Below, in pieces: positions 17,179-25,727 of a DNA stretch of 64,000 nt. Numbering within the stretch: position 1 is the stretch's first letter; each line of letters begins with the position of its first letter. Under the pieces are notes generated by a model that had not been told where the DNA came from, searched no databases, and saw only the letters and a program-made list of their open reading frames with translations. Position numbers and translations under genes: made by a program. The stretch is from the NCBI RefSeq assembly GCF_003034995.1, contig NZ_PZKF01000011.1:25731-89730 (forward strand). Reading direction: 5' to 3'. This stretch comes from Phaeovulum veldkampii DSM 11550. GTDB lineage: Bacteria > Pseudomonadota > Alphaproteobacteria > Rhodobacterales > Rhodobacteraceae.

Positions 17179-17712
17179 ATGGCAGTTGATCTGATTTCGA
17201 TGATTGCGGCAGGCATTCTGACGGCCTGCATCATGTTTGCGGCTGGCCATTTCTTTCGCAAGGCTCGCGGCCAGCGCCTGCCCAAATGGATGATGCCCAG
17301 TGCCGTGGGGGCAACCATGATCGTGTTTTCGATCTGGAACGAATACACATGGTTTTCGCGGCTTGAGGCGGTTTTGCCGGAATCTGTGGTGGTGCTGAAC
17401 ACCGCCACCTCCAGCGCGCCGTGGCGGCCGTGGACCTACGCGATCCCGATGACCGAACGTTTCATGGCAATCGACCGGAGCGCGCTGGTGCGGTCCGATG
17501 CGGCGCCCGATCTGGTGCGCGCCGAAATCCTGCTGGTGCAGCGCTGGCAACCGACCCGCGTGGTGCCGGTAGCCTACGATTGCGCGGCGGGCGCGCGCGC
17601 CGATCTGTTCGGCGGCGCCGAGCTTGCAGCCGACGGCACGCTGACCGGGGCCAGTTGGCAGCCCGTGGGCCTTGAGGACGAGACATTGCAGGCCGTCTGC
17701 AACGGAGGATGA
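17179..17712 (+). CDS. Membrane-anchored hypothetical protein of the symporter cluster
   Basis: A 177-aa protein with an N-terminal TM helix (about residues 5-25, LISMIAAGILTACIMFAAGH) and a second short hydrophobic stretch (about 40-55). The rest is a soluble domain with a single cysteine pair (YDCAAG, AVCNGG). The segment RPWTYAIPMTERFMAIDR is well formed but matches no family I know by name. It sits 10 bp after the DUF294 gene and 3 bp before the receiver gene, so it is almost surely in the same operon. Confidence 0.75.
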   Translation: MAVDLISMIAAGILTACIMFAAGHFFRKARGQRLPKWMMPSAVGATMIVFSIWNEYTWFSRLEAVLPESVVVLNTATSSAPWRPWTYAIPMTERFMAIDRSALVRSDAAPDLVRAEILLVQRWQPTRVVPVAYDCAAGARADLFGGAELAADGTLTGASWQPVGLEDETLQAVCNGG

Positions 17713-17715
17713 GCC

Positions 17716-18111
17716 ATGCCCGATCTGGGAACCAAGCGACGAGTCCTGATTGTGGAGGATGAGGACAACATCGCCCTGGCGCTCGACTACCTGATGACGC
17801 GCGAAGGCTATGACCATGACCGCATCGCCACCGGCGCAGGCGCCGTGGCCCGTATCCGCGAAACCCGCCCCGATCTGGTGCTGCTTGACATCATGCTGCC
17901 CGAGGTGTCGGGCTATGAAATCTGTCAGGACGTGCGGGCCGACCCGGCGCTGGCAACGGTCAAGATCCTGATGATGACCGCTCGCGGATCGGCGATGGAG
18001 CGGCGCAAGGGTCTGGCGATGGGGGCCGACGGTCTGATCGCCAAGCCGTTCGAGCTGAAAGAGCTCCGCTCGGAACTTCACCGCCTGCTCAACCCGGAGG
18101 CAGCGCCATGA
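17716..18111 (+). CDS. Single-domain response regulator
   Basis: A 131-aa receiver with no output domain. The acidic pocket (VEDEDN), phospho-acceptor D58 (LLDIMLPEVSG), T88 (MMTAR) and K110 (AKPF) are all present, so it should be phosphorylatable. It overlaps the next gene by 4 bp (ATGA). No intact histidine kinase is encoded in the window; the adjacent kinase-like protein lacks the phospho-accepting histidine. It may relay phosphate from a distant kinase or act by protein-protein contact on its neighbours. Confidence 0.92.
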   Translation: MPDLGTKRRVLIVEDEDNIALALDYLMTREGYDHDRIATGAGAVARIRETRPDLVLLDIMLPEVSGYEICQDVRADPALATVKILMMTARGSAMERRKGLAMGADGLIAKPFELKELRSELHRLLNPEAAP

Positions 18112-20195
18112 TCCACCGGCTCAGCCTTCGGTTCCGCGTCTTTCTGTTCTTTGTCGCCTTGGCGGTGGGAAATTGCGCGGCGCTGACGGTCGGGCTGTTT
18201 CTGGGCTATCAGCGGCTGGGCAACCCCGACGACCTCAACGCCTTTATCTCTGGCGGGGTGGCTGCGGGCTTTGTGATTCTGGGACTGATCACCTGGGTCT
18301 GGTATCTGTTCGACATCAACGTGGCCAAACCGATCGAGCGGCTGGCCGGCGGCATTCGCGCCCGTACCCATGCCGATGTCGCCGCCGAGATGGACCACAC
18401 CCCCGCCCGCTATCTGGGCGACCTGGCCCCCGCCGCGATGGCGGCAACGCAGCATCTGTCCGATGCGCGCAATGCGCTGGCCGAGGCGGTGGCGCGTGAA
18501 ACCACTCGCCTTGCCGCCGAGAAAGAGCGGCTGGAAACACTTTTGTCCGACGTGCCGGTGGGGGTGCTGCTGTGCTCGCCCGACCATCAATTGGTGTTCT
18601 ACAACGGCCATGCCGTCGGGCTTCTGGGCAGCCTGGATGCTCCGGGGCTGGATCGGCGGCTGTTTGACTATCTGCATGACGCCCCGATCCTGCACGCCTA
18701 TGCCCGGCTGCTGGAAACCGACGATCCCGATGCCGCGTCAGACCTGCTATGCGCCAGCACGGCCGGGTCGCGCGTGCTGGCCGCGCGGATGCGGCTGTTG
18801 ACCGATCTGTCGGCCTGCGCGGGCGGGCAGGCGCGGCCCGGCTATGTGCTGACGCTGCGTGACGTGACCGCCGATCTGGCCGCCCACGCCACGCGCGAGG
18901 CGCTGATGGATGAGTTGTTTGACCGGCTGCGGCGCCCCGCGGCCAATCTTCAGGCCATGATCGGGGTGTTGTCGGAACAGCAGGTAGGCCTGACCGAACC
19001 GCTTGACCGCGCCCTGCGGACCGAAGTGACGGGGTTGACGCAGGCGATCAACGATCTGGCGCACCGCCATGATGCCGCCCGCGCCGACTGGTGGCCGCTG
19101 TCGATGACCCGCGCCACCGACCTGACGGCGGCGGTGCAGGTGCTGCTGGCGCCCGAGGACATCGCGTTGCACTGCCACACATCCGACCTGATCCTGCGTT
19201 GTGACGGGTTCGAGATCGTGGCGCTGCTGGCCGCACTTGTGACCCGCGCGGCACCGGGGCGCAGCGATTTCCGGCTGGAGATCGCCGAAGACGGCGCCGG
19301 GGCGCTGATCACGCTGGATTGGGCGGGGCCGCCGCTGCCGGTGTCGGAACTGGACCGATGGCTTGCCGCTCCGTTGCAGGTGGGCATGGCCGATGTCACC
19401 GGGCGCACGGTGCTGTCGCTGCATGCCACCGAGCTTTGGCCCGAGCCGCGCCCGCATGGCCGCGCGCGGCTGTGCCTGCCGCTGCGCGAGGCGCGGCTGG
19501 CCCATGGCCGCCCGGCGCCGATCCCGCGCGGGGTGGTCTATGATTTCGACCTGTTGTCGAAATCGCGCAACGCCGAGGTGCTGAATACCCGGTTGGAAGA
19601 CCTGACCTATGTGGTCTTTGACACCGAAACCACCGGCCTGCTGCCCAGCGAGGGCGACGAGATCGTGCAGATCGCCGCGGTGCGCATCGTGAACGGGCGC
19701 CGCGTCGGCAAAGAGGTGTTTGACACGCTGGTCAACCCGCGCCGCACGATCCCGCCCGCCTCGACGCAGGTGCACGGCATTTCCGATGCGATGGTGGTGG
19801 ATGCGCCCGGCATCGAAGAGGTCGGGCGACGGTTCCACAAATTCGCCGAAGGCGCGGTTCTGGTGGCCCATAACGCCCCCTTTGACATGGAGTTTCTGCG
19901 CCGCCACGAGCTGGGCATAGGCCGGGTATTCGACCACCCGATCCTTGACACGGTGCTGCTGTCGGCAGTGATCTTTGGCCAAAGCGAAAGTCACAGCCTT
20001 GATGCGCTGACCCACCGGCTGGGCATCACCATCCCCGAAGAGGCGCGCCACACCGCCATCGGCGATACCGTGGCCACGGCGGATGCTTTCCTCAAGCTGC
20101 TGCCCGTGCTCAAGGCCCGCGGCCATGTCACCTTTGGCGATGTTCTGGCCGAGGTGCGCAAGCATGGCCGCCTGCTCCGGGACTTGAACATCTAG
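18108..20195 (+). CDS. Membrane pseudo-histidine-kinase fused to DnaQ-like 3'-5' exonuclease
   Basis: A 695-aa fusion. Two N-terminal TM helices (about residues 8-30 and 45-65) lead into a HAMP-like stretch (NVAKPIERLAGG), a coiled coil, a PAS-like domain (about 145-240; VPVGVLLCSPDHQLVFYN), and a DHp-like helix where D272 stands in the place of the histidine (FDRLRRPAANLQAM against the usual HELRTPL). A degenerate ATPase-like domain follows, without recognisable N and G boxes. The C-terminal third is a DEDDh exonuclease: D505/E507 (FDTETTG), D593 (HNAPFD), H648 and D653 (HTAIGD), all catalytic residues intact. Similar exonucleases accompany VC_2705 symporters elsewhere; substrate unknown. 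Confidence 0.85.
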   Translation: MIHRLSLRFRVFLFFVALAVGNCAALTVGLFLGYQRLGNPDDLNAFISGGVAAGFVILGLITWVWYLFDINVAKPIERLAGGIRARTHADVAAEMDHTPARYLGDLAPAAMAATQHLSDARNALAEAVARETTRLAAEKERLETLLSDVPVGVLLCSPDHQLVFYNGHAVGLLGSLDAPGLDRRLFDYLHDAPILHAYARLLETDDPDAASDLLCASTAGSRVLAARMRLLTDLSACAGGQARPGYVLTLRDVTADLAAHATREALMDELFDRLRRPAANLQAMIGVLSEQQVGLTEPLDRALRTEVTGLTQAINDLAHRHDAARADWWPLSMTRATDLTAAVQVLLAPEDIALHCHTSDLILRCDGFEIVALLAALVTRAAPGRSDFRLEIAEDGAGALITLDWAGPPLPVSELDRWLAAPLQVGMADVTGRTVLSLHATELWPEPRPHGRARLCLPLREARLAHGRPAPIPRGVVYDFDLLSKSRNAEVLNTRLEDLTYVVFDTETTGLLPSEGDEIVQIAAVRIVNGRRVGKEVFDTLVNPRRTIPPASTQVHGISDAMVVDAPGIEEVGRRFHKFAEGAVLVAHNAPFDMEFLRRHELGIGRVFDHPILDTVLLSAVIFGQSESHSLDALTHRLGITIPEEARHTAIGDTVATADAFLKLLPVLKARGHVTFGDVLAEVRKHGRLLRDLNI

Positions 20196-20288
20196 GGGGG
20201 GCCAGGTCAAATTCGCGGCTTGTCTCGCTTGCTCAAGGGCACGGGGCGTGACAGCATCAAGGCACGCGCCCTCGCGAAGGAGTCTCCG

Positions 20289-23200
20289 ATGCGTGCCCTT
20301 CTGACTGCGGTTTTCTGCCTGACCCTCGCCCTGCCAGCCACGGCGCAAGACGCCTCGCCCGTTCCGGAACGCAGGCTAGTGCTGACCGAGAACATGGACC
20401 TTGTCGGTGCCGATCTGGTCCAGATCTTCGACACCACGCTGGACTCGTGCGAGGCCGCCTGCCTGTCGAACCCGGCCTGCCAGGCGATCACCTTCAACGC
20501 ACGCAACGGGTCATGCTTTCCCAAGTCGACGGTCACGGGGCAGGTGCCCTATCAGGGCGCCTATTCCGGGGTCGTGCAGGCGGCAGCGCCGGGGCTGATC
20601 GCGCAAGCCCGGCAGCGGGCGGGCGACCTGGCATTTCTGCAGGCCGAAGATCTGCGGCAGGCCCGCGATCAGGCCGCGGGGCTGGGGCGCGCGCATCTGA
20701 CTGGCGACTGGGGCGCCGATCAACTGCTGTCGGCGGCGGCCCAGTCGCGCCGCGCGGGTGACATCGCCGGGGCTGCGCGGCTGACCGGGGCCGCGCTGAA
20801 CCTGACCGATGCCGCCGATCAATGGCTGGATTATGCGCGCCTGACCCTTGCCCTTCCGGGCGATGACGAGGCGCACCGCGATCAGGCGGGCCGCGCAGTC
20901 TCGGCGGGCGTGAACGGCTATCTGCGCGCCGCCCCCGCCGCCTTGCGCGCCGAGGCGCTGCTGGTTCTGGCCGAGGCGCTGCAACGCGCCGATCGTGGCC
21001 GCGACTCGGTTCCGGCACTGCGGCTGGCGCAGTCGCTGTCAGCGCGCGACGATATCGCCGCGGCGCTGGCCGATGCTGCCGGCAAATACGGTTTCCGCAT
21101 CACCGAGCATCAGGTCGAGGCCGACAGCGCCGCCCCCCGCATCTGCGCGCTTTTTTCCGAACCTCTGGCGCGCGCGGGCACCGATTACGCGCCCTTTGTC
21201 GCCCTGCCCGAACCGGGGCTGTCGGTCGAACCCGAGGGCAGCCAGTTGTGCGTCGCGGGGCTGAAACATGGCGCCCGCTATGCGCTGACCTTCCGCGCGG
21301 GCCTGCCGGCCGACACTGGCGAGGCGTTGACCCGCGATGTGACCATCACCGCCTATGTGCGCGACCGCGCGCCCGTAGTGCGCTTTCCGGGCCGCGCCTA
21401 TATTCTGCCGCGCGCCGCCGACGCCGGGCTGCCAGTGGAAACCGTCAACACCAGCCAGCTTGATCTGAAACTGTTCCGCATTTCCGACCGCAACCTTGTG
21501 GCGGCGATGCGCGCCGATTATTTTGCCCGCTCGCTCGATTACTGGTCAGGCGCCGATTTCACCGGATCGCTGGCCGAAGAGGTCTGGTCCGGCACCGCCG
21601 AAGTCGGGCAAGAGCTGAACCGGGATATCACCACCCGCCTGCCGGTGCAGGAGGTGACGGGCCCGCTTGGCCCCGGCATCTATGCCTTGCAGGCCGCGCT
21701 GCCCGGTGTTGACCCCTCTGAAACGCCGCCCGCCCTGCAATGGTTTGTCGTGTCGGATCTGGGGCTGGCCACGCTGTCTGGCAGCGACGGGCTGCATGTG
21801 GTGGTGCGCGGCCTGTCAGATGCCGCCCCCCGCGCCGGGGCCGAGGTGCAGCTTGTCTCGCGTGCCAATGCGGTGCTGGGCACCGCCCGCACCGATGATC
21901 AGGGCCACGCGATGTTCGACGCCGGGCTTGCCGCAGGCCGGGGCGCGGCGGCGCCTGCGCTGGTCAGCGTGGCGATGGGCGAGGATATCGCCTTCCTGTC
22001 GCTGACAGAACCCGAGTTTGACCTGTCCGACCGCGGCGTGGCGGGGCTGCCGCCCGCGCCGCCGATCGACGTGTTCGTGGCGACCGACCGCGGCGCCTAT
22101 CGCGCGGGCGAAACGATCCACGTCACCGCCTTGGCCCGTGACAGTGGCGCGCGCGCGCTGTCCGGCGTGCCGCTGACCGCTGTTCTGATCCGTCCCGACG
22201 GGGTGGAACACGCCCGCACGCTGGCCGATGCGGTCGGCGCGGGCGGGCATGTGCTGACCTTTCCGCTGGCACCTGGTGTGCCCCGCGGCACCTGGCGGCT
22301 GGATATTCTGGCCGATCCAAAGGCGCCGCCGCTGGCCTCGCAGCGGGTGCTGGTCGAAGATTTCCTGCCCGAGCGGATCGACTTTGCCCTGACCCTGCCG
22401 CAAGGCCCCTTCCCCGCCGCGGCGCTGCCCGAGCTGACGTTGGCGGCACGCTGGCTGTTCGGCGCGCCCGGCGCGGGCCTGACCGCCGAGGCCGATCTGC
22501 GGCTGTCGGCAGCCGAGTCCGTTCCCGGCTTTGAGGGCTTCCGCTTTGGCCGCCAAGATGACCCCGTCTCGCCCTGGTATGAGGGGCTGAGCGCCGGGCA
22601 GACCGATGTGACCGGCGCGCTGACCATTCCCGTTACACTGCCCGACGCGATGGCGCTGCCCAGCCCGCAGCCGCTTGCCGCGCGTGTGGCCGTGCGGCTG
22701 GCCGAAGGCTCGGGCCGCCCGGTAGAGCGGGAAATCACCCGTATCGTCCTGCCCGCCAGCCCCGCACCCGGCATCCGGCCGATGTTTCAGGGCGACACTG
22801 TGGCCGAGGGCGGGGAGGCGCGGTTTCAGATCGTGGCGCTTGGCCCCGACGGCGCGCCTGCCGCGGTGCCACTGCACTGGCGGCTGAACCGGGTCGAGAC
22901 CGATTACCAATGGTATGCGATGTATGGCAATTGGACGTGGGAGCCGGTGACCCGCCGCACCCGCATAGCCGAGGGTGACCTGACCGCCACCGCAGGCCCC
23001 GCCGAAATCGCCGCGCAGGTGACCTGGGGCCGATATGAGCTGATCGTGGAAACCACGGCGGGCGACTACGCCGTGGCCTCGGTCGGGTTCGATGCGGGCT
23101 GGTATGCCCCGGCCGACACGCTTGCCAGCCCCGACCGGCTGGAGTTGTCGCTGGACAAGCCCGCCTACCGGCCCGGCGATACGGCGCGGCTGCGGCTGGT

Positions 23201-25724
23201 GCCTGCGGCAGATGGTGTGGCCGTGGTTTCGGTGCTGTCGAACCGGGTGATTGCGCTGAAAACGGTGGCGGTGACGGCGGGCGAAAACCTGATCGACCTG
23301 CCGGTCACCGACGATTGGGGGCCGGGTGCCTATGTCACCGCCTCGGTGCTGCGCCCGCTGGTTGCGGCAGCCGCCGATCGGGTGCCTGCGCGCGCGCTGG
23401 GGCTGGCCCATGCCGCGGTGGACCCCGGCACACGCGCGCTTGCGGCCCGTTTCGCGGTGCCCGCAAAATCCGCTCCGCGCGCGCCGCTGCCCGTGACGCT
23501 GAAGGTAGACGGCGTGGCGCCCGGTGATACCGCCTTTGCCACCATTGCTGCGGTCGATCTGGGCATCCTGAACCTGACCGGCTTTGCCGCGCCCGACCCG
23601 CAGGGCCATTACTTTGGCCAGCGGCGGCTGGGGGTGGCGCTGCGTGATGTCTATGGTCGGCTGATCGACGGGCGCACCGGCGCCGAGGGTATCATCCGAT
23701 CAGGCGGCGATGGCGACCGCGGGCTGAGCATGCAGGCCCCGCCCCCGACCGAGGAACTGGTGGCCTATTTCAGCGGCCCGCTGACCATTGGTGCCGATGG
23801 CACCGCGCAGACCGAATTTCAGATGCCCGCCTTCAACGGCACCGTGCGGCTGATGGCCGTCGTCTGGTCGCAGGGCGGCGTGGGGCAGGCAAGCGCCGAT
23901 GTCCTGGTGCGCGATCCGGTGGTGGTGACCGCCTCGGCGCCGCGTTTTCTGGCGCCGGGCGATCAGGCGCGGCTGATGCTGGACATCACCCATGCCTCTG
24001 GCCCCGCCGGGCGCGTGGGGCTGGACCTGACCGCCGAGGGGTTGACGCTTGGCGCCAGCCCCTCGAGCGTCGAGCTGGCGGAACTGGGCACCGCGCGGGT
24101 AACCGTGCCGCTGACCGCTGGCGCAGCAGAGGGGGTGGAAACCGTTCTGGTCCGCCTGACCACGCCCGAGGGCCGGGTGCTGGACAAGGTGCTGACCATC
24201 CCGGTGCAGCGCAACGACCCCGCGATATCGCGCCAGTCGCGCTTTGATCTGGCCGCAGGCGCCAGCTTCACCCTGGATGCCGAGGTGTTTGCCGGACTGG
24301 CCCCTGGCACCGGCACCGCCACGCTGACCTTGGGGCCGCTGGCGCGGTTCGACGCGGCGGGGCTGATGGCGGCGCTGGACAGCTACCCCTACGGCTGCAC
24401 CGAACAAACGGTGTCAAAGGCGCTGCCGCTGCTGCACATGTCCGCGCTGGCCGAGCCCGAGGGCGCCCGCCCGCGCATCGCCGCTGCGGTGGCGCGGGTG
24501 CTGACCAATCAGGCCGCCAGCGGCGCCTTTGGCCTTTGGTCGCCCGAAAGCGGCGATCTGTGGCTGGATGCCTATGTGTCAGATTTCCTCAGCCGTGCAC
24601 GGGCGCAGGGCCATGCGGTGCCCGACGCCGCCTTCCGCAACGCGATGGACAATTTGCGCAATCAGGTGAACTACGCCCCCGATTTCAGCGCCGACACCAA
24701 CGGCGGCGGGGTTGGTCTGGCCTATGCGCTGATGGTTCTGGCGCGCGAGGGCGCGGCGGCGGCGGGCGATCTGCGCTACTACGCCGATGTGAAGGGCGAC
24801 GATTTCGCAACGCCGCTGGCTGCGGCGCAACTGGGCGCGGCGCTGGCAGCTTATGGCGATCAGACGCGCGCCGATGCGATGTTTGCCCGCGCCGCGCGGC
24901 TGATGGGCAGGGCCGGCGACGAGGGCCAGATCTGGCGCGCCGACTACGGCACCGCGCTGCGCGATCAGGCAGCAGTTCTGGCGCTGGCGGCCGAAGCCGG
25001 ATCGACCGCGGTGCCGCTGGAGGCGGCGGGCGCGACATTGGCCAGCCGCATCGCAGGTCAGCCCCTGTCTCCGCAAGAGGCCGCCTGGGCGCTGATGGCC
25101 GCGCAGGGCCTGATCGACCGGCCCGGCACCGAGGGGCTGACGCTGAACGGTGCGGCGCTGGCTCGCCCCACGCTTCAGGTAACCGATGCCGAGGCAGCGG
25201 CGGCACCAGGTGCGGTGGCCAACGGTTCGGGCAAGGCCACCACGCTGACGCTGACCACCACGGGCGTGCCCGAGGTGGCCGAGGCGGCCGGCGGCACCGG
25301 CTATGCCATCACCCGCCGCTACTACACGCTGGAGGGTGCGGCGATGGACCCGGCCGAGGTGGCGCAGGGCACGCGGCTGGTGACGGTGCTGGAGGTGACG
25401 CCGCAGGGCGGCGGTGCGGCGCGGCTGATGGTGGCCGACCCGCTGCCCGCAGGGTTTGAGATTGACAACCCCAACCTCTTGCGCGGTGGCGACATTGCCG
25501 CGCTGGCCTGGCTTGAGGTGACCGATGCGACCCGGATGACCGAGTTCCGGCAGGACCGCTTTCTGGCAGCGCTGGATTGGCAAAGCGACGATCCGTTCCG
25601 GCTGGCCTATCTGGTGCGCGCGGTCACGCCGGGTCGTTTCCACCACCCCGCGGCCAGCGTCGAGGATATGTATCGCCCCGGCTACCACGCCCGCACCGGG
25701 ACGGGCAGCGTGAGGGTGCGCTAG
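20289..25724 (+). CDS. Bacterial alpha-2-macroglobulin with N-terminal PAN/apple domain
   Basis: An 1811-aa periplasmic protease-trapping protein. The start at 20289 has AAGGAG upstream and a signal peptide (LLTAVFCLTLALPATAQ). A PAN/apple-like domain follows (about residues 30-100; CEAACLSNPACQAITF with paired cysteines), then macroglobulin repeats, the bait region, and the thioester motif GCTEQ (about residue 1368) in the TED domain. The signal peptide has no lipobox cysteine, so it is soluble rather than a lipoprotein as in E. coli YfhM. It lies 3 bp upstream of the PBP1C gene, the standard pairing in which the inhibitor guards the wall while PBP1C repairs it. Confidence 0.93.
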   Translation: MRALLTAVFCLTLALPATAQDASPVPERRLVLTENMDLVGADLVQIFDTTLDSCEAACLSNPACQAITFNARNGSCFPKSTVTGQVPYQGAYSGVVQAAAPGLIAQARQRAGDLAFLQAEDLRQARDQAAGLGRAHLTGDWGADQLLSAAAQSRRAGDIAGAARLTGAALNLTDAADQWLDYARLTLALPGDDEAHRDQAGRAVSAGVNGYLRAAPAALRAEALLVLAEALQRADRGRDSVPALRLAQSLSARDDIAAALADAAGKYGFRITEHQVEADSAAPRICALFSEPLARAGTDYAPFVALPEPGLSVEPEGSQLCVAGLKHGARYALTFRAGLPADTGEALTRDVTITAYVRDRAPVVRFPGRAYILPRAADAGLPVETVNTSQLDLKLFRISDRNLVAAMRADYFARSLDYWSGADFTGSLAEEVWSGTAEVGQELNRDITTRLPVQEVTGPLGPGIYALQAALPGVDPSETPPALQWFVVSDLGLATLSGSDGLHVVVRGLSDAAPRAGAEVQLVSRANAVLGTARTDDQGHAMFDAGLAAGRGAAAPALVSVAMGEDIAFLSLTEPEFDLSDRGVAGLPPAPPIDVFVATDRGAYRAGETIHVTALARDSGARALSGVPLTAVLIRPDGVEHARTLADAVGAGGHVLTFPLAPGVPRGTWRLDILADPKAPPLASQRVLVEDFLPERIDFALTLPQGPFPAAALPELTLAARWLFGAPGAGLTAEADLRLSAAESVPGFEGFRFGRQDDPVSPWYEGLSAGQTDVTGALTIPVTLPDAMALPSPQPLAARVAVRLAEGSGRPVEREITRIVLPASPAPGIRPMFQGDTVAEGGEARFQIVALGPDGAPAAVPLHWRLNRVETDYQWYAMYGNWTWEPVTRRTRIAEGDLTATAGPAEIAAQVTWGRYELIVETTAGDYAVASVGFDAGWYAPADTLASPDRLELSLDKPAYRPGDTARLRLVPAADGVAVVSVLSNRVIALKTVAVTAGENLIDLPVTDDWGPGAYVTASVLRPLVAAAADRVPARALGLAHAAVDPGTRALAARFAVPAKSAPRAPLPVTLKVDGVAPGDTAFATIAAVDLGILNLTGFAAPDPQGHYFGQRRLGVALRDVYGRLIDGRTGAEGIIRSGGDGDRGLSMQAPPPTEELVAYFSGPLTIGADGTAQTEFQMPAFNGTVRLMAVVWSQGGVGQASADVLVRDPVVVTASAPRFLAPGDQARLMLDITHASGPAGRVGLDLTAEGLTLGASPSSVELAELGTARVTVPLTAGAAEGVETVLVRLTTPEGRVLDKVLTIPVQRNDPAISRQSRFDLAAGASFTLDAEVFAGLAPGTGTATLTLGPLARFDAAGLMAALDSYPYGCTEQTVSKALPLLHMSALAEPEGARPRIAAAVARVLTNQAASGAFGLWSPESGDLWLDAYVSDFLSRARAQGHAVPDAAFRNAMDNLRNQVNYAPDFSADTNGGGVGLAYALMVLAREGAAAAGDLRYYADVKGDDFATPLAAAQLGAALAAYGDQTRADAMFARAARLMGRAGDEGQIWRADYGTALRDQAAVLALAAEAGSTAVPLEAAGATLASRIAGQPLSPQEAAWALMAAQGLIDRPGTEGLTLNGAALARPTLQVTDAEAAAAPGAVANGSGKATTLTLTTTGVPEVAEAAGGTGYAITRRYYTLEGAAMDPAEVAQGTRLVTVLEVTPQGGGAARLMVADPLPAGFEIDNPNLLRGGDIAALAWLEVTDATRMTEFRQDRFLAALDWQSDDPFRLAYLVRAVTPGRFHHPAASVEDMYRPGYHARTGTGSVRVR

Positions 25725-25727
25725 GTC

